A stretch of 64,000 nt of DNA from Actinacidiphila fildesensis (GTDB lineage Bacteria; Actinomycetota; Actinomycetes; Streptomycetales; Streptomycetaceae). Shown in pieces: positions 51,390 to 61,108 of the stretch (position 1 is its first letter; the number at the start of each line of letters is the position of its first letter). Where the stretch lies: assembly GCF_042652185.1 (NCBI RefSeq), contig NZ_JBHSIX010000002.1; one strand, written 5' to 3'. The translations under genes were made by a program, and so were the position numbers. The notes under the pieces were generated by a model. That model was given only the letters and a program-made list of their open reading frames with translations, did not search any database and was not told the DNA's origin.

Positions 51390-51499
51390 GGGGGACGGGG
51401 CCGGAGGGGTGGGGTTTCGAAATGCTGCCGAGCTATTTGTGAGCCGCCAGGCTCGTAAATAGTCGATTTCGAAGCCCCACCCCGGAGGACCCGGCCCCC
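51390..51499 (+). repeat. Dispersed hairpin repeat, copy E
   Basis: GGGGTGGGG-T-TTCGAAAT pairs with ATTTCGAA-G-CCCCACCCC; inner CTATTT/AAATAG; apical GAGCC/GGCTC where copy D has GGGCC/GGCCC. Lies 48 bp after the gpgS stop and before otsA. Confidence 0.8.
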
Positions 51500-51553
51500 G
51501 CAACCACCCCCGCGGCGAAGCCGCCACCACGTTTGCGTCGCAGGACACCTGGC

Positions 51554-51559
51554 TAGGCT
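51554..51559 (+). promoter_or_regulatory. -10 hexamer, probable leaderless promoter for otsA
   Basis: TAGGCT, six bases, then ATG 51566; TTTGCG about 16 bases further upstream may be the -35. Confidence 0.5.
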
Positions 51560-51565
51560 GGCGGC

Positions 51566-52993
51566 ATGGTCGCTCACCGCGCAGCCCCGATCCTCGTCGC
51601 CTCCAACCGCGGGCCCGTCTCCTACACCCTCGGAGAGAACGGCACGCTGACCGCCCAGCGCGGCGGCGGCGGACTGGTGTCCGGCCTCAGCGCCATCGGC
51701 CCCGACGCCGGCGCCGTCTGGGTGTGCGCCGCCATGAGCGAGGGCGACCGCGAAGCGGTCCGCCGCGGCGAGGGCGACGCGCAGACGCGCATGCTCGGCA
51801 TCGAGCCGGACGTTTTCGCCGCCGCCTACAACTCCATCGCCAACTCCGTGCTGTGGTTCGTCCACCACCTGCTCTTCCAGACCCACCTGGAACCCCTCTT
51901 CGACGAGGACTTCCGGCAGGACTGGGCCTCCTACGAGACGTACAACGCCGCCTTCGCGGACGCGCTCGCCGAGGAGGCCGCGGAAGGCGCCACCGTCCTC
52001 GTGCAGGACTACCACCTGTCACTGGCCCCCGCGATGCTGCGCGAGCGCCGGCCCGACCTGCGCATCGGGCACTTCTCGCACACCCCGTGGGCGCCGCCGG
52101 ACTACTACCGCCTGCTGCCCGACGACATCGGCGCCCAGCTCCTCACCGGGATCCTCGGCGCCGACCGCGCCGCGTTCCTCACCCGGCGGTGGGCCGAGGC
52201 CTTCGCCGCGTGCTGCGCGGACGTGCTCGGCGCGGACGTCGGCCACGACGCCGCCGGGGAGCTGACCGTCACCCACGAGGGCCGCACCACACGGATCGGC
52301 GTGCACGGCCTCGGCGCCGACGCCGACTTCCTGCGGGAGCGCTCGCACCAGGACGACGTCGAGGAACGGCTGGCCGCACTCCGCTCCGAGATCGGCCCCG
52401 GCCGCCGCACGATCGTCCGCGTCGACCGCACCGAGCTCTCCAAGAACATCGTGCGCGGCTTCCTCGCGTACCGGCAGCTGCTCACCGAGCACCCGGAGTG
52501 GCACGAGCGCGTCGTGCACATCGCCTTCGCGTACCCGTCACGCCACGATCTCGCGGTCTACCGCGAGTACACCGCCGAAGTGCAGCGGGTGGCCGACGAG
52601 ATCAACGCGGACTTCGGCACCGCCGACTGGCAGCCGCTGCTCCTCCACGTCAAGGACGACTTCGCGCGGTCGCTGGCCGCGTACCGTCTCGCCGACGTGG
52701 CCCTGGTCAACCCGATCCGCGACGGAATGAACCTCGTGGCGAAGGAGATCCCGGTCGTCTCGGACGACGGGGTGGTCCTCGTCCTGTCCCGCGAGGCCGG
52801 CGCCTACGAGGAACTCGGCGACGACTCCCTGGTCGTGAACCCGTACGACCTGCGCTCCACGGCCCGTGCCCTGCACGAGGCCCTGACCCTCGACAAGGAC
52901 GAACGCACCGAACGCACCAAGCGCCTGGCAGCAGCGGCCACGGCCCTCCCCCCGGCCGCCTGGTTCCTGGCCCAGCTGAACGCGCTGGCCTGA
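51566..52993 (+). CDS. otsA: Trehalose-6-phosphate synthase
   Basis: GT20 retaining glucosyltransferase making trehalose-6-phosphate from NDP-glucose and glucose-6-phosphate. The 475 residues include ILVASNRGPVSYTL, QRGGGGLVSGLS, VQDYHLSLAPAMLRERRPD, RVDRTELSKNIVRGFLAY and NPIRDGMNLVAKE. Together with otsB (3 kb away) it completes the OtsAB trehalose route, usual for osmotic and desiccation protection. Confidence 0.95.
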   Translation: MVAHRAAPILVASNRGPVSYTLGENGTLTAQRGGGGLVSGLSAIGPDAGAVWVCAAMSEGDREAVRRGEGDAQTRMLGIEPDVFAAAYNSIANSVLWFVHHLLFQTHLEPLFDEDFRQDWASYETYNAAFADALAEEAAEGATVLVQDYHLSLAPAMLRERRPDLRIGHFSHTPWAPPDYYRLLPDDIGAQLLTGILGADRAAFLTRRWAEAFAACCADVLGADVGHDAAGELTVTHEGRTTRIGVHGLGADADFLRERSHQDDVEERLAALRSEIGPGRRTIVRVDRTELSKNIVRGFLAYRQLLTEHPEWHERVVHIAFAYPSRHDLAVYREYTAEVQRVADEINADFGTADWQPLLLHVKDDFARSLAAYRLADVALVNPIRDGMNLVAKEIPVVSDDGVVLVLSREAGAYEELGDDSLVVNPYDLRSTARALHEALTLDKDERTERTKRLAAAATALPPAAWFLAQLNALA

Positions 52994-53002
52994 CGTATCG
53001 AA

Positions 53003-53050
53003 CGAGGGCCCGGTGCCCGCATCCAGGAGGATGCGGGCACCGGGCCCTCG
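53003..53050. terminator. Bidirectional terminator after otsA
   Basis: A perfect 22-bp stem (starts CGAGGGCCCGGTGCCC) with an AGGA loop, 9 bp past the otsA stop and 29 bp before the convergent gene's stop. Confidence 0.9.
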
Positions 53051-53079
53051 GCTTGCCGGTTCAGGTGATCAGGTGGTGA

Positions 53080-55923
53080 TCAGGCCACGTAGCCCTGCAG
53101 GTCGACGACGATGTCGGCGAATCCCACCGGGATGGAGATGTCGAAGTACCCCTCGGGGGACAGCGGTACGAGAGCCAGGCCGGGAACAGTGCTGCCCGCC
53201 GGGAAGTTCAGGATCGACGTTCCCGGTTGCGAAGCGCCGTCCGCGTAGGCGGTGAGGAAGCCACCGGCCAGCGTGTTGGCCGCCGTGACGTTCACCAGAA
53301 CCGCGTGTCCCGTACCGGCGCTCCCGCCCGCACCGGGCACTCTGATCCGCATCGTGCTGCCCGCGCCCAGATTGCCCTTGTACCCGCCGGTCCCGTCACG
53401 GGTGTCGACGAGCCGGCTGGGGGTCGTCGGCATGAACGGGTCACCGCCCTGCGCGGGATCGACGAAAGCACCCTGCAGGTCGGCGATGAGGTGCACGCCG
53501 CCGCTCTGGTTGTACAGCAGCACGGTGCCGTCCGCCGCGATCGGCACCGTGACCTGGTTGGACACGATCTGGCCCGTGGAGAAGTTGAGGCTGGAAGTGG
53601 TTGGCGGGATGCTGGTGGGCGCCGCGCTCACGAAGCCGCCGCCCACGGACTCGGTCGCGGTCAGGTTGAGGGTGACCGCGTTCGCCCCGGCCGGTACGCC
53701 TGCGGCGCCCCTGACCTTGAGCCGAACGGTGCCGCCCGGGCCGAGCTTGCCCTTGGGCGCGCCGGTTCCGTTCCGGGTGTCCAGCAGCCGGACCGGACCG
53801 GCGGACGGAAGGCTGTGGAAGCCCCCTGAGGCGGGGTTCCCGACCACGTCGGCGTAATACCCCACGACGTCCGCCAGCAACTGGACCCGGCCGCCCGCTC
53901 CGTTGTAGAGCGCGACCTTGCCGTCGGGGCCGACCGGGACGAGCACGGCGTTCGCCACCGTCTGTCCGGCGGTGAAGTTCAGGCTCGACGCCGTGGGCCG
54001 GGAGGTGCCACCTGAGTAGGCGGTAACGAAACCGCCGGTGGTCGGCTCGGTGGCGGTGATGTTCAGCAGCACCGCCGTCACATGCCCGTTCGCGGGCACA
54101 CCCGCCCGCCCGGTCACCGGCACCTGCACCACACCGCGAGGACCGACGCTGCCGGCCGGAGCACCGTTCCCGCTCCGGGTGTCCAGCAGCCGCGCGGACG
54201 GCACGGGCACGAACGCACTGCCCGCCGTGACCTGCTGAAGAGAGGCGGCCGTCCGGTCGTGGTCGTCCTTCACCGTCAGCGTGACGACGTAGGTGCCGAC
54301 CGCCGCGTAGGTGTGGACGGGGTCGTCGGTGACCGGGGTGCCGTCGCCGAAGTCGTAGCGGTAACTCGCGACCGGCCAGGGGCTGACGGTCGCGGACGGA
54401 TCGGCGGTGACGCGCAGCGGCATGCCGTCGGTGCCGCTACGGACGGCCAGGTGGGCGGCGACCGGTGCGGGCGGCGCGACGACGTGGCTCTGGAGCACCG
54501 TCGCGGTGTGGCCGAGAGCGTTGGTCGCGGTCACAGCGACCTTGTAGGTGCCGGGCGCCGGGTAGGTGTGGCCGACGGGAAGCGTCGCCGAGGTCACCTG
54601 GGCGCTGCCGTCGCCGAAGTCCACGGAGTACTGCGTGATGGGCACCCAGGTCGCGGTCGCCGCGCCGGTCACGGTCACATCCAGCGGAGCCTGGCCCGCC
54701 TTCGGTGTGACGTTGTAGGTCAGCGCCATCGGGTCCTGGAACTCGAACGCGCCCCGGTCGTGGTGACCCGCGCCGGTCCCGGTGTCGGCGACGAGCGGGT
54801 CGTCGACACGGGGAGAGCCGTGCAGGTCGGTGTCCAGCTGGCCCGGCGCGTTCGCGTCGGCTGAGTCGATCATGGGCGAACCCTCTTGGGGCGTCATGAA
54901 CGCGCGGGGAACAGCAACGTCGTGCGCCCCTTGTCCGGAAGCCTGCTGGAATGCGGGAATACCGCCATACGTCTGGTCCGCCCAGCGGTACGCGTTCGGC
55001 GCGTCGCTCGTCACGACGTTGTAGTCCGCTGTCGTACCACTGGTTGAAGCGGCCGACACCGCAAGGGTCAGATACTGGCTGGAGGAACATCCCTGCGGGG
55101 AGCGGCCCGAGAGCTTCAGGAGAACATTGTTCTCGACCGTCGCCCCGGAAGAATTTCCTGCCAGCTCCACGCCGGCACCGCAGTTCGCGCCGATCGTGTT
55201 GCTGGTGACCACCGTGCCCGGCGCATCGGTCACGGCCACCGCGCGACCGATGTTGGTGACCATCTGGTTGGTCGAAACGACAGCGCGCACCACTCCCGGA
55301 TCGACGCTGATGGCGTCGCCCGGCGTCATAGTGACCCGGCTCCGGCTCACCGTCACATCGCTGCTCTGCCCGGTCACCCGGACAGCGGGATAGGTGACTC
55401 CGCCGGTCACGCTCTTCCAGCCCGAGCTCTGGATCCACGCGTCGTTCACCGTGATCCGGCCGGAATCCGTGACGAGCACGGCCTCATGCCCGCTCTTGGG
55501 CGTGAAGTGCTCGAACGTGACGTCATGGACGCCCTTGAAGCTGACGGCATGCAGCAGGTCCTGCTGGATGCCGATCACCACGGCGCCGGGCACGACGGTC
55601 TTCTCGTACCCCGGCCCGGTGAAGGTGATCGGCGCCTCGGGTGTACCGGACCGGGTGACTTCCACCGACTCCCGGTAGTTGCCCTTGGCGATCCGCACCG
55701 TCTGACCCGGCTCGACGATCTTCGCCGCCGCCGAGATGGTGCAGAACGGTACGGCCTGGCTCCCCGCGTCGGCACTGGCGTCCGAGCAGGTGGCGGAGCC
55801 GTTGTCGACGTACAGATTGCCCGCGTCGGCCTGCGCGGCCTGCGCCATGACGCCGAGTGCCGGCAGGCCGGTACCGATGAGCAGGGCCGATACAGCAAGC
55901 CCCGTTATGCGTGCTTTGCGCAC
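53080..55923 (-). CDS. Large secreted beta-helix / PKD-domain protein
   Basis: A 947-residue exported protein of unknown target. Signal peptide VRKARITGLAVSALLIGTGL to about QADAG; then a right-handed beta-helix-like region (residues 35-370; turns such as AVRVTGQSSDVTVSRSR, GAGVELAGNSSGATVENNVL); two PKD domains (YSVDFGDGSAQ ... and YRYDFGDGTPVTDDPVHTYA); and three C-terminal repeats of about 120 residues, each beginning with a P-x-R-L-x-DTR-x-G-x-G motif (ARLLDTRSGNGAP, VRLLDTRNGTGAP, SRLVDTRDGTGG) and ending VADVxGYx-like. GTG 55923 gives the signal peptide. It separates otsA from otsB. Cell-surface carbohydrate binding is likely. Confidence 0.88.
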   Translation of the reverse strand: MRKARITGLAVSALLIGTGLPALGVMAQAAQADAGNLYVDNGSATCSDASADAGSQAVPFCTISAAAKIVEPGQTVRIAKGNYRESVEVTRSGTPEAPITFTGPGYEKTVVPGAVVIGIQQDLLHAVSFKGVHDVTFEHFTPKSGHEAVLVTDSGRITVNDAWIQSSGWKSVTGGVTYPAVRVTGQSSDVTVSRSRVTMTPGDAISVDPGVVRAVVSTNQMVTNIGRAVAVTDAPGTVVTSNTIGANCGAGVELAGNSSGATVENNVLLKLSGRSPQGCSSSQYLTLAVSAASTSGTTADYNVVTSDAPNAYRWADQTYGGIPAFQQASGQGAHDVAVPRAFMTPQEGSPMIDSADANAPGQLDTDLHGSPRVDDPLVADTGTGAGHHDRGAFEFQDPMALTYNVTPKAGQAPLDVTVTGAATATWVPITQYSVDFGDGSAQVTSATLPVGHTYPAPGTYKVAVTATNALGHTATVLQSHVVAPPAPVAAHLAVRSGTDGMPLRVTADPSATVSPWPVASYRYDFGDGTPVTDDPVHTYAAVGTYVVTLTVKDDHDRTAASLQQVTAGSAFVPVPSARLLDTRSGNGAPAGSVGPRGVVQVPVTGRAGVPANGHVTAVLLNITATEPTTGGFVTAYSGGTSRPTASSLNFTAGQTVANAVLVPVGPDGKVALYNGAGGRVQLLADVVGYYADVVGNPASGGFHSLPSAGPVRLLDTRNGTGAPKGKLGPGGTVRLKVRGAAGVPAGANAVTLNLTATESVGGGFVSAAPTSIPPTTSSLNFSTGQIVSNQVTVPIAADGTVLLYNQSGGVHLIADLQGAFVDPAQGGDPFMPTTPSRLVDTRDGTGGYKGNLGAGSTMRIRVPGAGGSAGTGHAVLVNVTAANTLAGGFLTAYADGASQPGTSILNFPAGSTVPGLALVPLSPEGYFDISIPVGFADIVVDLQGYVA

Positions 55924-56139
55924 GGCATTGACCCCCAGAAAAGTCGCGATGGACGCTCCCACGGCGCATGGGCCGCCCCCCGGCGGCTGCGGCATCGTGC
56001 AGCTGACAGATCTTCGCAGATCAGGCGCCGCCGGCACAGCCCCGGAACGTCACGCGACCGACCCCGGCCTCCCGTGCGGGGAGCGATGCGGGCGCGCCGC
56101 AGAAACCCTCGGCACCGCCCGCGCCCCCGCCGGAGGCGG

Positions 56140-56991
56140 TCAGTGTGCTTCGAGCGCGTCCGCCAGGGCGTTGAGGAGATCCACCACGCCCTTCGGGCCG
56201 TCCACGACGAGGTCGGAGCGGGCCACGAGTTCTGGGGGGACCTCGCCGGAGGCGGTGCCGCTGCAGACGAGGACGCCGGGGAGGCCTTCGCCGCGGAGGC
56301 GTTCGACGGCGCCGAAGGCGGCGAGGTCGCCGAGGTCGTCGCCGGCGTAGAGCACCGAGCCGGCGTCGGCCTCGCGGAGGTAGGAGGCGAGGGCGACGCC
56401 CTTGTCCATGCCGGGGGGCCGCAGTTCCAGGACGAGGCGGCCGGGCTCGACGATGAGGCCGTGGCGGGCGGCGAGTTCGCCGAGGGGGTCGCGGAGGGCT
56501 TCGAACGCGGCTTCCGGGTTCTCGGTGCGGCGGGTGTGGACGGCGACCGCGCGTCCCTTGTCCTCTATCCAGGTGCCGCGCCAGGCGCCGATCCGGTCGA
56601 GGAAGCCGGGCAGCTCGGCCCGTACCGCGTCGACGCCGGAGTGGTCGCCCGCGGACTTCACCTCGCCGCTGACCGCGTCCCAGCGCTCCGCGCCGTAGTG
56701 CCCGAGGACGACGAGCCGCTCCAGTCCCGGGACGCCGGCGAAGCCGCCGTACCGGACCGCGACGCCCGCCGGGCGGCCGGTGATCACCGCGACCGCCCCG
56801 AGGTGGGGGGCGAGCCGGGCGAGTGCGGGCACCGCGCCCGGGTGGGCGCGGGCGCTCTCGGGGTCGGGCACGATCGGCGCCAGGGTGCCGTCGAAATCGA
56901 GGGCGACCACGGCACGTTCGGGGTTCGCGAGGAACGCCGCGAGCCCTTCCTTGCCGTCGGACGTGGACGAGGTCAGCAGGTGACTGCTCAT
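56140..56991 (-). CDS. otsB: Trehalose-6-phosphate phosphatase
   Basis: HAD-type phosphatase releasing trehalose. The 283 residues include motif I VALDFDGTLAPIVPDP, VITGRPAG, HYGAERW, LRPPGMDKGVAL and motif IV YAGDDLGDLAAF. ATG 56991 gives MSSHLLTSSTSDG; a -10-like TAGGGT seven bases upstream suggests a leaderless message. Just upstream lies the dispersed repeat also found inside the HelD/HelR-type gene. Confidence 0.94.
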   Translation of the reverse strand: MSSHLLTSSTSDGKEGLAAFLANPERAVVALDFDGTLAPIVPDPESARAHPGAVPALARLAPHLGAVAVITGRPAGVAVRYGGFAGVPGLERLVVLGHYGAERWDAVSGEVKSAGDHSGVDAVRAELPGFLDRIGAWRGTWIEDKGRAVAVHTRRTENPEAAFEALRDPLGELAARHGLIVEPGRLVLELRPPGMDKGVALASYLREADAGSVLYAGDDLGDLAAFGAVERLRGEGLPGVLVCSGTASGEVPPELVARSDLVVDGPKGVVDLLNALADALEAH

Positions 56992-56998
56992 GACCCCG

Positions 56999-57004
56999 AC
57001 CCTA
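56999..57004 (-). promoter_or_regulatory. -10 hexamer, probable leaderless promoter for otsB
   Basis: TAGGGT on the minus strand, seven bases before ATG 56991. Confidence 0.45.
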
Positions 57005-57009
57005 CCGAG

Positions 57010-57079
57010 GGGAGGAGGGGCAGAGGAGGGGGCGTGCGAAGCACTTCGTTGGAAGGGTGGTGGCGGGCGCCGGGCGGGC
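57010..57079. repeat. Dispersed repeat upstream of otsB
   Basis: Contains GCGAAGCACTTCG and TTGGAAGGGTGGTGGCGGG; 28 of 32 core bases match the copy at 34.99 kb inside the HelD/HelR-type gene. Confidence 0.75.
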
Positions 57080-57099
57080 ACACGGGAGCATGCGCGCGT

Positions 57100-57339
57100 T
57101 CAGCGCGAATCGCGGCGGGTGTCCCGGGCGCGGCGCAGCCGGTTGACGGTCACCGGGTCGTGGGCGAGTGCCCGGGGATCGTCGAGGAGGGCGTTGAGGA
57201 GCTGGTAGTAGCGGGTGGCCGACATGCCCAGCTGCTCCCTGATGGCGCGTTCCTTCGCCCCGGGCCCCGCCCAGGTGCGGGCGGCGAGGTCGAGGACGGC
57301 CCGGTCCTGGCCGGTCAGGCTCTCGCTCTCGCTCTCCAC
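57100..57339 (-). CDS. DUF3263 protein
   Basis: A 79-residue protein: LTGQDRAVLDLAARTWAGPG, AIREQLGMSATRYYQLLNAL, then LAHDPVTVNRLRRARDTRR. The helix pattern with RYYQLLN fits the DUF3263 family of small DNA-binding-like proteins. GTG 57339 is chosen because GGAGG lies eight bases upstream, but four further in-frame GTGs (57354, 57369, 57381, 57399) lie in a 15-nt repeat back to the stop of the lipoprotein gene. Confidence 0.85.
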   Translation of the reverse strand: MESESESLTGQDRAVLDLAARTWAGPGAKERAIREQLGMSATRYYQLLNALLDDPRALAHDPVTVNRLRRARDTRRDSR

Positions 57340-57353
57340 CCGCGTCTCCTCCA

Positions 57354-57411
57354 CATGACCGGCGGCCACTTGTCCGGCCACAACGTGACCCGTGGCCACC
57401 CGACCCGTGAC
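57354..57411 (-). repeat. 15-nt imperfect tandem repeat between the lipoprotein and DUF3263 genes
   Basis: About four units; in the DUF3263 frame they read V-x-x-G-H/Q pentapeptides (VATGH, VVAGQ, VAAGH). Each unit carries or nearly carries a GTG. Confidence 0.6.
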
Positions 57412-58691
57412 TATTTGACCTTCTCCGCGGCGTCCTGGTTCTCGGCGAACCGCTGCAGGTCGCTCAGAACCGTCTTGGGGTCGGCGTGCACGGCGCTGCC
57501 GAGGACCTTCTTCATCTGGTCGCTGACCGGTCCCCACGAGGTCTTGTCGACCGGGTAGAACTGGGCGGACGGCAGCAGGTCGATGAACTCGATGAGGTCC
57601 TTGTCCTTCGGGTCCTTGCGCATCGCCTGCATCGCCGAGTTGGTCACCGGCAGCAGCCCGTACTCGTCGAGGAACTTGATCGAGTTCTCGGGGCTGTAGG
57701 AGAACTGCAGGAACTTGCCGATCTCGCCGCGGTGGCCGTTCTGCTTGAAGGCCATCATCCAGTCGGCGACGCCGAGGGTCTCCGCCATCTGGCCGCCCTC
57801 GCCGGGGATCTGCACGGCCTTTACCTTGATGCCCTTGGCGAGGGCCTGCTTGAGCAGCGTCGGGTGGCCGTTGACCATGCCGGCCTTGCCTGCCAGGAAG
57901 GCGTCGAAGACGGTGCGGCGGTTGGTCTTGGCCGGGTCGCTGCTGCCGGTCAGGCCGGGCTGGACGAGCTTCTCCTTGAGCCACTCCATCGCTTCGACGT
58001 TCGGCTGCGAGTCGAGGGTGTAGCTGCCGACGGTGTCGGTGTACGAGCCCTGCTTGCCGAGCATCCAGATCAGCGATTCGGCCTGCGCCTCCTCGGGGCC
58101 GAGCGGCAGCCCGTACGGCATCTTGACGCCGTGCTCCTTGAGCTTCTTCGCGTCGGCCTCGATGTCGGCCCAGGTCTTGGGGGCGCTCTTGATGCCCGCG
58201 TCGTCGAACAGCGTCTGGTTGTAGAAGAACATCCGGGAGCTGGAGACGAAGGGGATGCCGTACTGGGTGCGGTTCTGCTCGCCCGCCGCGGCGAGGGAGG
58301 GGATGAAGTCGGCCTGGGTGCTGATCGGGAACAGCTCGTCGGCGCTGTACAGCTGGCTCTTGGACGCGTAGGCGGCGTAGGAGCCGATCTGGGCTATGTC
58401 CGGCGCCTTGCCGGCCTTGACCATCTCGGCGACCTTGGTGTCGACGTGGTCCCAGTCGATGACCTGGATGTCCACCTTGATGCCGGGGTTCTTGGCCTCG
58501 AAGGCGCGGCCGAGCTCGTCCCAGTACTTCTTGGAGCTGGTGGCCGCGTCGGTGCCGTAGTCGGCCGCGACCATGTGCAGGGTGACATCACCGCCGAGTG
58601 CGCTGCTGCCACCGCATCCACTGAGTGTCGTCAGAGCCAGCGCCGCTGCGATACCCGCTGCCGCCGTGCCCAGGAGTCGTCGCCGGTGCAC
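57411..58691 (-). CDS. ABC sugar-binding lipoprotein
   Basis: A 426-residue extracellular solute-binding protein (family 1). GTG 58691 starts VHRRRLLGTAAAGIAAALAL with lipobox LSGC; mature part GDVTLHMVAADYGTDAATSS, NPGIKVDIQVIDWDHVDTKV, FVSSSRMFFYNQTLFDDAG. No permease or ATPase genes are adjacent, so it must use components encoded elsewhere. Divergent from nagK with a DasR-type site in the gap, suggesting an aminosugar or related ligand (inference). Confidence 0.92.
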   Translation of the reverse strand: MHRRRLLGTAAAGIAAALALTTLSGCGGSSALGGDVTLHMVAADYGTDAATSSKKYWDELGRAFEAKNPGIKVDIQVIDWDHVDTKVAEMVKAGKAPDIAQIGSYAAYASKSQLYSADELFPISTQADFIPSLAAAGEQNRTQYGIPFVSSSRMFFYNQTLFDDAGIKSAPKTWADIEADAKKLKEHGVKMPYGLPLGPEEAQAESLIWMLGKQGSYTDTVGSYTLDSQPNVEAMEWLKEKLVQPGLTGSSDPAKTNRRTVFDAFLAGKAGMVNGHPTLLKQALAKGIKVKAVQIPGEGGQMAETLGVADWMMAFKQNGHRGEIGKFLQFSYSPENSIKFLDEYGLLPVTNSAMQAMRKDPKDKDLIEFIDLLPSAQFYPVDKTSWGPVSDQMKKVLGSAVHADPKTVLSDLQRFAENQDAAEKVK

Positions 58692-58903
58692 CGTTGTCCT
58701 ACCGCCTTCATCCGCTTCATGCGCCCGCCCCCGCGCGTTTCCGGGGGCGTCAAGTGCCCGAGTCTGCCCGCGCTGCCCACCCAAGGTCTACACCACGGCT
58801 GTCTCGCTTCGGCAACACCCTTGCCCAACAGCGGGGACAGAAGGGATGGAAGCCCGCAGACCAGGCGATTCGCCTGCGCCCGAAGGGTGATCTTCATGGC
58901 GTA

Positions 58904-58919
58904 AGTGGACTAGACCTTT
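58904..58919. promoter_or_regulatory. DasR-type operator (dre) upstream of nagK
   Basis: AGTGGACTAGACCTTT matches the dre consensus A(G/C)TGGTCTAGACCA(G/C)T at 13 of 16 positions, 28 bp before the nagK start and in the divergent gap with the sugar-binding lipoprotein. DasR is the known GlcNAc regulator of nag genes in streptomycetes. Confidence 0.7.
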
Positions 58920-58946
58920 CCCTGAGGAGAGGGGACACTGTCCTGC

Positions 58947-59878
58947 GTGAGACACGTCATCGCGCTCGATGTGGGCGGTACCGGAATGAAGGCCGCCCTG
59001 GTCGGGGAGGACGGCACGCTTCTGCATGAGGCGCGCCGTCCGACCGGACGGGACCGCGGCCCCGAGGCCGTGGTCGCCACCATCCTCGGCTTCGCCGCCG
59101 ACCTGCGGGACCACGGCATCCGCGAGTACGGCGAACCCGCCGCCGCGGCCGGCGTCGCCGTGCCCGGGATCGTGGACGACACGGCCGGCATCGCCGTCTA
59201 CGCCGCCAACCTCGGCTGGCGCGACGTACCGCTGCGCGCGCTGGTCTCCGAACGGCTCGGCGGCATCCCCGTCGCCCTCGGGCACGATGTGCGCACCGGC
59301 GGTCTCGCCGAGGGCCGCATCGGGGCGGGCAACGGCGCCGACCGGTTCTTCTTCCTCCCGCTGGGCACCGGCATCGCGGGCGCCATCGGCATCGACGGCC
59401 GCATCGAGGCGGGCGCGCACGGCTACGCGGGCGAGATCGGTCACATCGTCGTCCGGCCCGGCGGACCCCTGTGCGGCTGCGGGCAGCGCGGCTGCCTGGA
59501 GACGCTGGCCTCCGCCTCCGCCGTCTCCCGCGCCTGGGCGGCGGCCAGCGACGACCCGGACGCCGACGCCGCCGACTGCGCCAAGGCGGTCGAATCCGGC
59601 GACCCGCGCGCGCTGGCCGTCTGGCGCGAGGCGATCGACGCGCTCGCCGACGGCCTGGTCACCGGCCTCACTCTTCTGGACCCCCGGGTCCTCATCATCG
59701 GCGGCGGTCTGGCCGAAGCTGGGGACACACTCTTCGGCCCGCTGCGCGCGGCGGTCGAGGAGCGCATCACGTTCCAGAAGCTCCCGCTCATCGTCCCCGC
59801 CGCCCTCGGGGACACCGCCGGATGCCTGGGCGCGGGTCTGCTCGCCTGGGATCTTCTCTCCGTGGAGGTAACCGCCTG

Positions 59879-59879
<1 letters not shown>
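58947..59879 (+). CDS. nagK: ROK-family sugar kinase, N-acetylglucosamine kinase
   Basis: Phosphorylates GlcNAc to GlcNAc-6-P (assignment from operon with nagA). The 310 residues start MRHVIALDVGGTGMKAALVG (ATP site); ROK signature FLPLGTGIAGAIGIDG; zinc motif CGCGQRGCLETLASAS with EIGH just before. GTG 58947. The stop overlaps the nagA start by one base. Confidence 0.9.
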
Positions 59880-61033
<1,154 letters not shown>

Positions 61034-61108
61034 GGCCGCCGGGACCCCTTCGTGACGGCGGTTCGCCACCCCCTGGGCGGGCCGCCGTTCCTTTGCCATC
61101 ATCGACGC

